Made by a program: the position numbers and the translations under genes
In this document: piece after piece, positions 40,917 through 49,355 of the stretch
Numbering within the stretch: position 1 is the first letter of the stretch
Layout: each line of letters starts with the position of its first letter
The notes under the pieces: model-generated
Told to the model about the DNA's origin: nothing
The model's input: only the letters and a program-made list of their open reading frames with translations
Database searches by the model: none
Assembly (NCBI RefSeq): GCF_021654775.1
Contig: NZ_AP025343.1
Coordinates: 4,121,501 to 4,185,500, forward strand
Source of the DNA: Paenibacillus azoreducens
GTDB taxonomy: Bacteria; Bacillota; Bacilli; Paenibacillales; Paenibacillaceae
Reading direction: 5' to 3'
DNA: 64,000 nt

Positions 40917-41738
40917 GTGTCTAAAATCATCAAGACCTTAACGATTGCAGGCAGCGACTCGAGTGGAGGAGCGGGCATTCAAGCCGACCTCAAAACTTTT
41001 GAGGAGTATGGTACATACGGCTTCAGCGCTTTAACCACTATTGTCACGATGGATCCGGACAACGGCTGGCATCACAACGTGTATCCGGTTGACGCCGCGC
41101 TTGTTGCGGAACAGCTCAAGACGGTTTTCGCAGGCGGCCCTGTCGATGCGATGAAAACCGGGATGCTCGGCAGCGTGGATATCGTTCGCGTAGCGGAACA
41201 AGCGATCAAAGACAACAAGCAGACCAACGTCGTGATCGATCCGGTCATGGTCTGCAAAGGCGAAGATGAAGTGCTTAATCCTGAAAGTGCCGAAGCAATC
41301 CGCGACTTGCTTCTTCCGCTGGCAACCGTCATTACGCCTAACCTGTTTGAAGCAGGGGTGCTTTCCGGTCTTGGCAAGCTTGCATCTATCGAGGATATGA
41401 AGGAAGCTGCCCGCCGAATTCATGAGCTTGGTGCCCAAAATGTCGTCGTCAAAGGCGGGAAAGCCTTGGACGGCGAGCAGGCGATTGACGTATTTTTTGA
41501 CGGTACAGACTTTACGGTGCTTGAATCCGCAAAGATCGAGCCTGCCCATAACCACGGTGCGGGTTGTACATTTGCCGCAGCCATTGCAGGCGGTTTGGCT
41601 AACGGTTTATCTGTCCGTGAAGCTGTTGCCAAAGCGAAAGATTTCGTATCGGCGGCGATTCGCAACGGATATCCGTTCAACGAATATGTCGGACCTGTAT
41701 TTCATGGCGGTTATCGCCTAGAACAAAACAAAGCGTAA
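40917..41738 (+). CDS. pdxK: Pyridoxal/pyridoxine kinase (ThiD-like PdxK)
   Basis: GTG 40917 is eight bases after AGAGG; an in-frame ATG at 40911 overlaps that site and would add two residues. The 273-aa enzyme is a ribokinase-fold kinase of the Bacillus PdxK/ThiD-like group: LTIAGSDSSGGAGIQADLKTF, DAMKTGMLGS, VIDPVMVCKGEDEVL, TVITPNLFEA and the anion-hole/catalytic NHGAGCTFAAAI. From memory it is very close to B. subtilis PdxK, which phosphorylates pyridoxal, pyridoxine and HMP. It is monocistronic with a terminator. Confidence 0.92.
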   Translation: MSKIIKTLTIAGSDSSGGAGIQADLKTFEEYGTYGFSALTTIVTMDPDNGWHHNVYPVDAALVAEQLKTVFAGGPVDAMKTGMLGSVDIVRVAEQAIKDNKQTNVVIDPVMVCKGEDEVLNPESAEAIRDLLLPLATVITPNLFEAGVLSGLGKLASIEDMKEAARRIHELGAQNVVVKGGKALDGEQAIDVFFDGTDFTVLESAKIEPAHNHGAGCTFAAAIAGGLANGLSVREAVAKAKDFVSAAIRNGYPFNEYVGPVFHGGYRLEQNKA

Positions 41739-41776
41739 AGGTGATTGTTTGTTCCGGTCTTCCCGATGAACGATTA

Positions 41777-41808
41777 AAGCCTCCTTCCCATACCCTGGAC
41801 GGAGGCTT
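41777..41808. terminator. Terminator between pdxK and the PadR/HAAS genes
   Basis: AAGCCTCC pairs with GGAGGCTT (16-nt loop with inner pairing), followed by CATCTTGTTCCTTTTTT on the plus strand. Confidence 0.75.
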
Positions 41809-41829
41809 CATCTTGTTCCTTTTTTACTG

Positions 41830-42399
41830 TTAACCATTTAGCGATTGATTGCCGGGCAAGGCCTGTTTGTATCGCTCGGACAAAAACGCAAGGTATTTTT
41901 TCAAACCTACCCAGGAAAAGTATGCGATACCTCCGATAATCGCCCCCACAACCAGAGCAAATACCATGCTGAATTCCCTCGGCACTTCCATGCCCGGTGC
42001 GATCATCATATTGATCCAGGGTACGCCCAATGTACGTAAGACACCGGCAATTCCGATCAAAATCGCGCAAAATCCGAAACCATAAGCGACGGTTGCCAGC
42101 ACTGGAATCACCATGACGCTCAGCAGCCCGGTAGTGCAATAAAAACCAATGATCGTGAACAGTTCTTTAATCGATTTGACTCCCTTTAGTCCATTCATAT
42201 GTTCGCTCCGGTATGCCCTTGCCAACTTGCGGGGATCGCCAAGACGGGCAAGGATAACCCTTTCCGGCTGACCATTGGCTATACCCTCTGCGATGTGGCT
42301 TTCGATTTCCATGACGGCATCCAACCTTTCTTCATCCGGCAGCTTCTCCAAATATTTGTTTAATTTCTCTAGATAATCCCTTCCATATGAGCTGATCAT
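41830..42399 (-). CDS. HAAS/DUF1700 domain membrane protein
   Basis: The 189-aa protein has an N-terminal HAAS helical domain (about 1-70: YLEKLNKYLEKLPDEERLDAVMEIESHI, then ARLGDPRKLARAYRSE) followed by four hydrophobic segments. HAAS/DUF1700 proteins are nearly always encoded directly after a PadR regulator and are thought to act in membrane signalling with it. The ATG overlaps the padR stop by 4 nt, so translation is coupled. No enzymatic motif is seen. Confidence 0.9.
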   Translation of the reverse strand: MISSYGRDYLEKLNKYLEKLPDEERLDAVMEIESHIAEGIANGQPERVILARLGDPRKLARAYRSEHMNGLKGVKSIKELFTIIGFYCTTGLLSVMVIPVLATVAYGFGFCAILIGIAGVLRTLGVPWINMMIAPGMEVPREFSMVFALVVGAIIGGIAYFSWVGLKKYLAFLSERYKQALPGNQSLNG

Positions 42400-42740
42400 A
42401 ACTTCTCTCCCTCAAATAATTGAATTTGATTGACGCTGCTGCTGATTTTATTCCATTCTACCGACATCATATCCATCAATGAGCGTCCGGAATTGGTGAG
42501 ACAGTAATACTTTCTCGGCGGTCCGGACTCTGATTCCTTCCAAAACGATTCTATGTATTTGTCTTTTAGCAGCCTGCGCAAAAGCGGGTACAGTGTTCCT
42601 TCCGTTACAGAAAGCGGCTCCCATTGGTCGAGCAGGGTCACCAGTTCATATCCGTATCTAGGCTCCCGGCCGATAAGCTGCAGGATGCAAAACTCTAATA
42701 TGCCCCTGCGAACCTGAGAGGTCCACTCCGTCATTTCCAT
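42396..42740 (-). CDS. PadR-family transcriptional regulator
   Basis: The 114-aa form begins at ATG 42740, after AAAGGAGG (10-nt spacing); the frame is open to 42848 but crosses the likely promoter. It has the PadR winged helix: RRGILEFCILQLIGREPRYGYEL, LSVTEGTLYPLLRRLLKDKYIES, GPPRKYYCLTNSGRSLM. The short helical C-terminus makes it a PadR-s2 type. It probably represses its own operon with the HAAS gene through the TAGTAC/GTACTA repeat in its promoter. The inducer is unknown. Confidence 0.9.
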   Translation of the reverse strand: MEMTEWTSQVRRGILEFCILQLIGREPRYGYELVTLLDQWEPLSVTEGTLYPLLRRLLKDKYIESFWKESESGPPRKYYCLTNSGRSLMDMMSVEWNKISSSVNQIQLFEGEKL

Positions 42741-42776
42741 GCAACTGTCCCCTCCTTTCGCTATTATAATATCACA

Positions 42777-42801
42777 TAGTACTGTGCATTGCAAGGTACT
42801 A
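42777..42801 (-). promoter_or_regulatory. Probable PadR operator within the padR promoter
   Basis: TAGTAC (42777-42782) and GTACTA (42796-42801) form an inverted repeat with a 13-nt spacer. On the minus strand it overlaps TTGCAA (-35) and lies just before TATTAT/TATAAT (-10), about 25 nt upstream of the padR ribosome site. Confidence 0.55.
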
Positions 42802-42900
42802 GGCAAAATACAGTCCATGAAGCTCGTATAACAGACCAAAGCAAACATGAAAGAATTGCAGTTAACTTTAAAGACGATAAAATTCCATCTCTAGTATAAA

Positions 42901-43248
42901 AAGTTGCGAAAATACATCCTTTCTCGGGCAAAGTGATCAACCATAAGAAAAACGTCTATCGACGTACTTTCACAGAAGACAGACCGCTTATGAAATGGAT
43001 TCTTGAATTCGCTTTTTGGATTTAGCAAAATCCTACATACAAAAATGACGGGCTGTTCCATCTGAAAAGTTGCAAAAGTGCAGCTATTTTATCGTTCCAG
43101 GCAATGATGGCTAGAAAGCTTGCAAAAGTGCATCTTTTCCCCAGCTTTTAGGCTTAAACAGACGATTCATAGTCAAATTGATGCACTTTCGCAATAATTT
43201 TCCATTTCACGCTATAAAATGCCTGAAAAAGATGCACTTTCGCAACAT
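42901..43248. repeat. Cluster of five copies of a 20-bp intergenic repeat, in both orientations
   Basis: A motif close to AAGTTGCAAAAGTGCATCTT occurs at 42901-42920, 43067-43086 and 43116-43136 on the plus strand, and inverted at 43180-43197 and 43229-43248. A separate 40-bp element at 42991-43030 (AAATGGATTCTTGAA and following) recurs at 54531-54570. The whole gap (42741-43426) has no ORF of substance; it looks like a repeat-rich spacer that can fold into long hairpins. Confidence 0.8.
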
Positions 43249-43344
43249 TTTCCTGATCACATGATCAACTGTGGTAGCGTCAAGAAGTTTGTGTAAGCAC
43301 GCAGCAGGTAAACTTAGGAAACGACAACACCAGGGAAGAAAATG

Positions 43345-43401
43345 AAAAAAGCTGCCTTCAAGGATGATGCCGAAGATTGCAGCTCATCCAAAAAGCAGCT
43401 C
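43345..43401 (-). terminator. Terminator of the NAD salvage operon
   Basis: On the minus strand AGCTGC (43400-43395) pairs with GCAGCT (43355-43350), with an inner GGATGA/TCATCC stem, followed by TTTTTTC. It lies just after the nadE stop. Confidence 0.75.
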
Positions 43402-43426
43402 TTAAATTACTTTCAAAATTATTTAA

Positions 43427-44245
43427 TTATTTCCACCACTCGTCAAATGGCGTCACGGGAAGCTCGCGTTTATGTTGGGTATTTTTATAACGTTTTTCAA
43501 TTTTCTCCTGGTCTTCCGGATTCACTTGATCGCCAACAAGATATTCGTCGATGACGTTATAATTCATGCCTAATTCCGTCTCATCCGCCTGCTGCGGTTT
43601 ATTATCGAGCAAATCTGCGGTCGGCGTTTTCAAATACAGACGCTGTGCGGCGTTTAATTCCTTCAGCAGCTCACGTCCTTGTCCCTTGGTCAACCCGGTA
43701 AGCGGAATGATATCCGCTCCGCCGTCCCCGAATTTGGTAAAGAAACCTGTAATGGCTTCGGCGGCATGATCCGTTCCAACAACCAGGCATTGGCGTTCCC
43801 CGGCGATGGCATATTGGGCGATCATCCGCATTCTGGCCTTCACATTGCCTTTATGGTAATCGGAGAGCGTCTCTCCCGTTGAATCAAGATACGTATTTGC
43901 CAGCGCTTTGACCGAGCTTTCGATATTAAAAACCAATGACTGGTCCGGCTTGATAAAAGCCAAAGCTTCCTGCGCATCGTCTTCATCTTGTTGAACGCCA
44001 AACGGCAAACGGACGGCATAAAAGGTTGCGTCGTATCCCTCTGCCCGAAGCTCTTCCGCAGCCAGCTGCGACAGACGTCCGGCAAGCGTGGAATCCTGCC
44101 CCCCGCTTATTCCGAGGACATAACCTTTGGCTCCGGATTTTTTGCAATAGGCTTTAAGAAAATCAATCCGCTTCCGGATTTCCTCCTTCGGATCGACGGT
44201 TCGTTTGACATTCAAATCTTGCATGATTTGTTCCTGTGTGCTCAT
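43427..44245 (-). CDS. nadE: NH3-dependent NAD+ synthetase
   Basis: The 272-aa protein (ATG 44245; a GTG two codons upstream is possible) matches the length of the B. subtilis enzyme. The ATP-pyrophosphatase P-loop is SGGQDST (about residues 47-53). Other landmarks are [53 protein letters not shown] and the C-terminal FDEWWK. It amidates nicotinic acid adenine dinucleotide with ammonia, the last step of NAD synthesis; no glutaminase domain is present. It is the last gene of the five-gene salvage operon, 16 nt after nadD. Confidence 0.96.
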   Translation of the reverse strand: MSTQEQIMQDLNVKRTVDPKEEIRKRIDFLKAYCKKSGAKGYVLGISGGQDSTLAGRLSQLAAEELRAEGYDATFYAVRLPFGVQQDEDDAQEALAFIKPDQSLVFNIESSVKALANTYLDSTGETLSDYHKGNVKARMRMIAQYAIAGERQCLVVGTDHAAEAITGFFTKFGDGGADIIPLTGLTKGQGRELLKELNAAQRLYLKTPTADLLDNKPQQADETELGMNYNVIDEYLVGDQVNPEDQEKIEKRYKNTQHKRELPVTPFDEWWK

Positions 44246-44261
44246 GATCACTCATTCCCCT

Positions 44262-44876
44262 TTATCTGTATAGTCGATTGGCTTGGATGTAGTCATAGCA
44301 GCGATCGGGCATCAGGTATCTCGGCTCGCCGCCTCTTTTAAACTCGTCCCGTATATAACTTGAACTGATCTCCATGGCGAGTCCTTTATCGATGAGATGG
44401 AACGTATGCCCATCGTCCGCATTCCGCAGGATGGGCGATCTGCTGATCGCGGCCAGCATGTTGATCCCATCCCGCGCCATAACGATAAATTTATTTTCCT
44501 GAATCAGCTCTTCGGATTTTTTCCATTTGCCTTCGCCGATATCAAGCAGCAGATCGGCTCCCATTATAAAATAGATTTCATCATCCGGAAACCTCATTTT
44601 GAAATGCTGTAGCGTCAAATACGTTGCGATCTCCCATCCGGCTTGCTTCATCTCATAATCATCGGCAGTGAATTTAGCATTGCCCTCGATCGCCATTTCA
44701 ATCATATTCCAGCGGTGCTCATCGCTGATACTCATGGTCTTGTCGGGCCTCTTACTGGAGCAGGGCAGGAAAATCACCCGATCCAGCTTGCAGCGATGGG
44801 CAACCGTGCTTGCTGTCCAAAGATGAACGTTCGTAATAGGATCAAAGGATGAACCGTATATTCCGATTTTCGCCAT
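44262..44876 (-). CDS. nadD: Nicotinate-nucleotide adenylyltransferase
   Basis: The 204-aa nucleotidyltransferase has the family's N-terminal motif as IGIYGSSFDPITNVHL; the usual GxFNPxHxGHL is altered, with Asn-Val-His in place of His-x-Gly-His. Also visible are FLPCSSKRPDK, FIMGADLLLDI and the C-terminal ISSSYIRDEFKRG that binds ATP. It converts nicotinate mononucleotide to deamido-NAD, directly between the products of pncB and nadE. The divergence from housekeeping NadD suggests a salvage-dedicated paralogue. AAGGAGG lies 5 nt before the ATG. Confidence 0.88.
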   Translation of the reverse strand: MAKIGIYGSSFDPITNVHLWTASTVAHRCKLDRVIFLPCSSKRPDKTMSISDEHRWNMIEMAIEGNAKFTADDYEMKQAGWEIATYLTLQHFKMRFPDDEIYFIMGADLLLDIGEGKWKKSEELIQENKFIVMARDGINMLAAISRSPILRNADDGHTFHLIDKGLAMEISSSYIRDEFKRGGEPRYLMPDRCYDYIQANRLYR

Positions 44877-44886
44877 CTTCTCCTCC

Positions 44887-46377
44887 TTAGGATTGAACCT
44901 GCCGGCTTACTTTTTCCTGGATTTCCCCGATCAGCTTCATTTTATTGTCCCAGCATGCTTGGCTCAAATTGACCGGATATTCGGCAGGATTCAAAATACG
45001 CTTGTATTCCTCCCATAACACATCCAGGTTTTCTTTAACAAAAGTTTGGATTTCCTTTAGCGCCGGCATCTCGTACACCAATTCGCCATCCTCGAAAATG
45101 GCATGATGCAGTTCACGGGCTTCAAAATTGGTTACGAATTTGGCAATGTAAGTATGAACCGGATGGAACATTTTAAGCCGGTCCTGATCTTGCGGTTCTT
45201 CCCGCTCCAATGCGATGTAATCCCCTTCGGATTTGCCGCTTAATTTATTGATGATACGGAACACTCTTTTCCGGCCGGGTGTCGTAATCTTTTCGGGATT
45301 CGAGCTGATCTTGATCGTATCGGTCATTTCCCCGTTTTCATTTTCAATCGAAATCAATTTATAAACCGCGCCAAGCGCCGGTTGATCATAGGCCGTGATC
45401 AGTTTGGTCCCGATCCCCCATACGTCTATTTTGGCGCCTTGCGCCTTTAAATTCAATATGGTGTGTTCGTCAAGATCATTGGAGGCATAAATTTTTGCGT
45501 CAGTAAATCCGGCCTTGTCGAGCAATTTCCGGGCCTCTTTCGACAAATACGCCAAATCCCCGCTGTCCAAACGGATACCCCGGAAATTGATCCGGTCGCC
45601 CATTTCCTTGGCAACGCGAATGGCCGTCGGAACGCCGGAGCGAAGCGTATCGTACGTATCCACGAGGAATACGCAATCCTGATGGCATTCGGCATACTTG
45701 CGGAAAGCGGTGTATTCGTCGCGGTATGCTTGCACCATGGCATGGGCATGCGTACCTGCGGACGGAATGCCAAACAGTTTCCCGGCTCGAACATTCGAGG
45801 TCGCATCAAATCCGGCTATATATGCGGCCCGCGTCCCCCAAATGGCCGCATCCATTTCCTGCGCGCGGCGGGAGCCGAATTCCATCGTGACTTCATCCCG
45901 TACCACCTGCTTGATGCGAGAAGCTTTCGTCGCGATCAGGGTTTGAAAGTTAATGATATTCAGAATCGCCGTTTCGATCAGCTGCGCTTCCGCGAGCGGT
46001 GCTTCAATCCGCATGATCGGCTCATTGGCAAATACCAGTTCCCCTTCGCGCATCGAACGAACCGTGCCGGTAAACCGGAGCGATGCCAAATACTCGAGAT
46101 ATTCTTCACTGTAGCCGTCCTCCTTTAAAAAAGCCAGATCGCTCTCGGAAAAGCGGAAATCGTGAAGATAGCGGATCACCCGCTCCAATCCCGCAAACAC
46201 GGCATAACCGTTTTGAAACGGGATTTTCCGGAAATAGACTTCAAACACTGCTTTACGCTGGTGAATTTGGTCCCTCCAGTAAACTTCGGTCATATTGATT
46301 TGATATTTATCTGTATGAAGTCCAAGACTGTCGTCGGCATAAGGAGCCTCGGGAATACTCGCCGATGGATGTGTCAT
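44887..46377 (-). CDS. pncB: Nicotinate phosphoribosyltransferase
   Basis: ATG 46377 follows GGGAGG by nine bases, giving 496 residues. The type II PRTase fold is evident: GLHTDKYQINMTEVYW, FEVYFRKIPFQNGYAVFAGLERV, FGSRRAQEMDAAIWGTRAAYIAGFDATSN, GTHAHAMVQAYRDEYTAFRKYAE with the catalytic His, and FRGIRLDSGDLAYLSKEAR. It makes nicotinate mononucleotide from nicotinate and PRPP with ATP hydrolysis. It follows pncA in the operon by 33 nt, exactly the enzymatic order nicotinamide to nicotinate to NaMN. Confidence 0.95.
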   Translation of the reverse strand: MTHPSASIPEAPYADDSLGLHTDKYQINMTEVYWRDQIHQRKAVFEVYFRKIPFQNGYAVFAGLERVIRYLHDFRFSESDLAFLKEDGYSEEYLEYLASLRFTGTVRSMREGELVFANEPIMRIEAPLAEAQLIETAILNIINFQTLIATKASRIKQVVRDEVTMEFGSRRAQEMDAAIWGTRAAYIAGFDATSNVRAGKLFGIPSAGTHAHAMVQAYRDEYTAFRKYAECHQDCVFLVDTYDTLRSGVPTAIRVAKEMGDRINFRGIRLDSGDLAYLSKEARKLLDKAGFTDAKIYASNDLDEHTILNLKAQGAKIDVWGIGTKLITAYDQPALGAVYKLISIENENGEMTDTIKISSNPEKITTPGRKRVFRIINKLSGKSEGDYIALEREEPQDQDRLKMFHPVHTYIAKFVTNFEARELHHAIFEDGELVYEMPALKEIQTFVKENLDVLWEEYKRILNPAEYPVNLSQACWDNKMKLIGEIQEKVSRQVQS

Positions 46378-46410
46378 ATCAGAATGCCTCCCTTTCAAAT
46401 CCGATTTTGC

Positions 46411-46971
46411 TTATTGAACTCTGGCGCCAAGCGAACCCTTGAAATGCCGCAAAGCCCATTCATGGCCTTCCGGATCAAAACTCGCTACCGCTTCCTGATG
46501 TATCACCAGTTCAAATCCTTTGTTGTATGCATCAACGGCGGTATGCAGCACGCAAATATCCGTACAGACGCCTACGAGATGCAGCTCGGTAATGCCTCTC
46601 GCCCGCAACCGAAGCTCAAGATCCGTTCCGGCAAAAGCGCTGTATCTTGTTTTATCCATCCAGTAGACGTTATCTTTCGTTTTATGGTTTTGGTACGCGT
46701 CCTCCAACGCTCCAAACAGCTTGCGCCCTTTGCTGCCTTCAAGGTTATGCGGCGGAAACAGTTTGGTTTCGGGATGAAGAGTATCCCCTTCCTGATGCAG
46801 ATCAATGGCAAACACCACATAATCGCCACCAGCAATAAATTCATTCGTAAGTTCTACAATCCGTTGTTCAATGGCCTGCCCGGGCTTGCCGCAGGTTAAT
46901 GCTCCATCATTTGCCACAAAATCATTCGTGTAATCAATATTGATCAAAGCGCGTTTGTTTGTACGGTCCAT
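46411..46971 (-). CDS. pncA: Nicotinamidase (cysteine hydrolase family)
   Basis: The 186-aa isochorismatase-like hydrolase has the catalytic Asp in LINIDYTNDFV (about residue 13), metal-binding region DLHQEGDTLHPE, the catalytic Lys in MDKTRYSAFAGTDL, and the nucleophile Cys in LHLVGVCTDICVLHTAVDAY. It deamidates nicotinamide to nicotinate. AAGGAGG precedes the ATG by 8 nt. Location in a NAD salvage operon fixes the substrate with good confidence. Confidence 0.93.
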   Translation of the reverse strand: MDRTNKRALINIDYTNDFVANDGALTCGKPGQAIEQRIVELTNEFIAGGDYVVFAIDLHQEGDTLHPETKLFPPHNLEGSKGRKLFGALEDAYQNHKTKDNVYWMDKTRYSAFAGTDLELRLRARGITELHLVGVCTDICVLHTAVDAYNKGFELVIHQEAVASFDPEGHEWALRHFKGSLGARVQ

Positions 46972-46984
46972 TCTTGTTTCCTCC

Positions 46985-47764
46985 TTACTGCTTCTTGGTA
47001 TGATAGATCGAGTTATTCACTTCAATTTCAATAAATCGGTACAGTTGCGTCGGTTTTTTGGATGTGCGGGTTGTTTTCTTTCCCTCCACCTCTTGGATGA
47101 ATGGCAGGGATTTGATTTTTCTGGCAAAAGCGGCGTCCAAAGCAATCGCGGAGTCGTTCGTTACCGTGAGCAGCACCGCCTGCAGCTCGGAATACGTAAA
47201 CTCCTTGGGCAAAAATTCTTTGGCTGCCGTCGTCTCCAACAGCTTCTGCTTAATAACTTCGATGGCATCGCGGATGATTTGCGCATGGTCGAATGCCAAA
47301 TCAAGCTCTAGAACATCCTTCACGGAAAACAATTCTACCTCGCTGGCATCATCATTGGCCTCACGGCTTGCGAGATGATGTTCGGGAACAATGGCGTAAT
47401 GCGCGTTGGAAATAATCCAGCCTCTTGGATCGCGTCCCGGAGTATCATATACCCCGAAATGCTCCAGATGAATTTGCGACACGCCTGTTTCTTCACGAAG
47501 CTCCCTTTGCGCGGATTGAAAAGCGCTCTCCTCCGGAGCAACAAAACCTCCCGGCAGCGCCCATTTCCCTGCTTCGATATTGGGGCGTCCCTCGCTGTCT
47601 GTCATACTCCGTTTGATCAGCATGATGTGAAGATCCATAACAGGGGGTTTGAACGGTTCTGCCTTCTCCGACAGAATGGTAAATACGGCTATATCCGAGG
47701 TGTATCCGTCCGGTGTCCTATATTTTTTTGCATCGTATTGCTTCAGCGCTTGTTCATTTGACAT
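46985..47764 (-). CDS. Nudix hydrolase with C-terminal winged helix, NrtR-like regulator
   Basis: The 259-aa protein has an N-terminal Nudix domain with a fully intact Nudix box (GFVAPEESAFQSAQRELREETGV at about residues 72-94, fitting Gx5Ex7REUxEExGU). A C-terminal winged-helix-like region follows (about 165-250: FTYSELQAVLLTVTNDSAIALDAAF, then QLYRFIEIE). This is the NrtR architecture, in which the Nudix domain senses ADP-ribose and the wHTH represses NAD genes. It is the first gene of the operon, and a CAATTAAC/GTTAATTG palindrome lies 28-55 nt upstream. Because the Nudix box is intact it may also hydrolyse ADP-ribose. Confidence 0.85.
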   Translation of the reverse strand: MSNEQALKQYDAKKYRTPDGYTSDIAVFTILSEKAEPFKPPVMDLHIMLIKRSMTDSEGRPNIEAGKWALPGGFVAPEESAFQSAQRELREETGVSQIHLEHFGVYDTPGRDPRGWIISNAHYAIVPEHHLASREANDDASEVELFSVKDVLELDLAFDHAQIIRDAIEVIKQKLLETTAAKEFLPKEFTYSELQAVLLTVTNDSAIALDAAFARKIKSLPFIQEVEGKKTTRTSKKPTQLYRFIEIEVNNSIYHTKKQ

Positions 47765-47791
47765 ATACGCCTCACCACTTCTCTATGATTT

Positions 47792-47819
47792 CAATTAACA
47801 TTTAACGTTTTGTTAATTG
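47792..47819 (-). promoter_or_regulatory. Palindrome upstream of the NAD operon, candidate NrtR operator
   Basis: CAATTAAC (47792-47799) and GTTAATTG (47812-47819) are perfect 8-bp arms with a 12-nt AT-rich spacer, 28 nt before the start of the Nudix regulator. Size and position suit an autoregulatory operator. Confidence 0.6.
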
Positions 47820-48046
47820 TATTATATGCACAAATTATGCCGCTGTCAACCATTATGTTCCATCATTTATTTTAATTAAGCCAGCCCAGGTATGTCTAAA
47901 GAAGTATTAGCTGTTAAAACACAAATAGACTCTGGCCGGAAGACCAGAGCTGACGGGATATTTTAGGGAGGCTTAGTAACTCTACTCTATAGGGGGAAGT
48001 ATATTCTAAGCTCATGGAAGATTCCATCAAACCGATACGAAGGTGA

Positions 48047-48118
48047 TCACTTCAACCACTGATCGAACCAGGAAAATGCGTCTTCTTGCATGTCCACATT
48101 AAACTCATGCGGATTGTT
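48047..48118 (-). pseudogene. Severed 3' end of the alpha/beta-hydrolase gene
   Basis: Minus-strand codons read NNPHEFNVDMQEDAFSWFDQWLK and stop at 48047-48049 (given as the tail of 23 residues). This is the typical hydrolase ending with the catalytic His in PHEFN. It is separated from the rest of the gene (49916-50992) by the IS605-family element. The adjoining 47820-48046 shows no other gene. Confidence 0.85.
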
Positions 48119-48290
48119 TTGACACTCCCACGCCTAAAGGCGCAAGCCTCATTCCTACTGGCATGAGGTGGGATTCTTAGGTACTAAACTGTACGCAGTC
48201 CATTTCTGTTTTGTACTAGCCCTAAGCTAAGGGTATGCCATTACCCCATCCTAGACCAGACCGTATAGGTGTCTAGGCTGATTGACTGTT
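48119..48290 (-). ncRNA. Presumptive TnpB omega RNA (scaffold ends at the IS right end)
   Basis: The 3' part of tnpB and the roughly 150 nt after it form GC-rich hairpins up to the right end of the element. In TnpB systems this region is the omega RNA scaffold, with the guide taken from the flanking DNA. Here the guide would start AACAATCCGCATGAG, which is hydrolase coding sequence (48118 downwards). The 5' boundary is a guess. Confidence 0.7.
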
Positions 48291-49349
48291 ACCATCAATC
48301 ACAGGTGCAAAAATAATATTCCATGCACCGACTAAATCGCGGTGTTCTCTAGCACCGCAGTTCGAACAAGTATACCTACGATCTAACGCATGATTGTGGT
48401 GCCCGCATTGAGGGCATCGTTGACTCGTGTATGCTGGGCTTACATTTTCTACTTTGATACCCGCTACATTTGCTTTGTACTTGATGTATTGTGCTAAACG
48501 GTAGAAAGACCAGTTACTTAGAGAATGATTGTTTTTACGACTTTTTCTTGTCTGTTGCCGAATGCCCGACAACTGTTCAAGTCGGATCACACCGACATTG
48601 TGTTTCATTGCGAAATCAATGATTTCACGGCTGATTTTATGGTCTTGGTCTTTCATCCATCGTTGCTCTTTATCATGAGACTTTTTAATCGCATTTTGCT
48701 TTTTGGCTTTACCTAACTCTTTGCGACGAGCATTATGGTATCGGCGAACGTACTTGTTCATGCGTCCATTTCCGACAAATTTCACTTCATGCTCATCGGT
48801 GACACAGACAGCAGGCACTTTGATACCTAAGTCTACACCCATGACTTTCGTTGAAGGGGTAAGTTCGGTTGGAACTTCCAGCGCAATTTGAGCTATCCAT
48901 TTGTTGCCTTTGCATGTGATTCTCAGCGTACCGACTTTAGTTGCGATGGCTAACAGATTAAGGTCTCGTTGTTCAATGAGTGCTTTCATACTTAACTTCT
49001 TCGAGCGTCCGTCAATCACAAAAGGCATACAGATACTTGTTGGCGTGACCGTGAAATTTTGGTTATTCCAAATGATCACTGGCTTTTTCAAGACGGGTAC
49101 GATTTGAAATTTTGTTTTCTTTGCTCTTTTGAACACACTCTTGGCATCACGGATCGCTTGATTCTTCACCGCACTATTCAGTGAAACTGCAACGTCTTTA
49201 GACGTTTTCTTGGTTGTCTTTTGTTCGGCAACCATTTCAGAAACGAGAAAATTCACGGTTTCAATGTAGCGCAATGACGAACTTTTCAAAAGCTCAGTTT
49301 CTTTCTTTGTCGGAAGTAGCTTAATCTTGATTGTCAAGGATTGCGCCAT
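48273..49349 (-). CDS. tnpB: RNA-guided endonuclease TnpB (IS605 family)
   Basis: The 358-aa protein has the TnpB layout: an N-terminal wedge/REC part, then a RuvC nuclease with GVDLGIKVPAVCV (Asp near residue 172), GVIRLEQLSGIR (Glu near 255) and HRDLVGAWN (Asp near 337). A zinc ribbon CPQCGHHNHALDRRYTCSNCG lies between the last two. All RuvC acids and the four cysteines are present, so it is predicted to be active. It retains the element by cutting the empty donor site, guided by the omega RNA. GAGGTGAG precedes the ATG, 7 nt after tnpA. Confidence 0.95.
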   Translation of the reverse strand: MAQSLTIKIKLLPTKKETELLKSSSLRYIETVNFLVSEMVAEQKTTKKTSKDVAVSLNSAVKNQAIRDAKSVFKRAKKTKFQIVPVLKKPVIIWNNQNFTVTPTSICMPFVIDGRSKKLSMKALIEQRDLNLLAIATKVGTLRITCKGNKWIAQIALEVPTELTPSTKVMGVDLGIKVPAVCVTDEHEVKFVGNGRMNKYVRRYHNARRKELGKAKKQNAIKKSHDKEQRWMKDQDHKISREIIDFAMKHNVGVIRLEQLSGIRQQTRKSRKNNHSLSNWSFYRLAQYIKYKANVAGIKVENVSPAYTSQRCPQCGHHNHALDRRYTCSNCGAREHRDLVGAWNIIFAPVIDGNSQSA

Positions 49350-49355
49350 GAGTTC

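Noticed and set aside
42901..43248. CRISPR array
   Set aside because: Units occur in both orientations with irregular spacing, are poorly conserved, and no cas gene is nearby.
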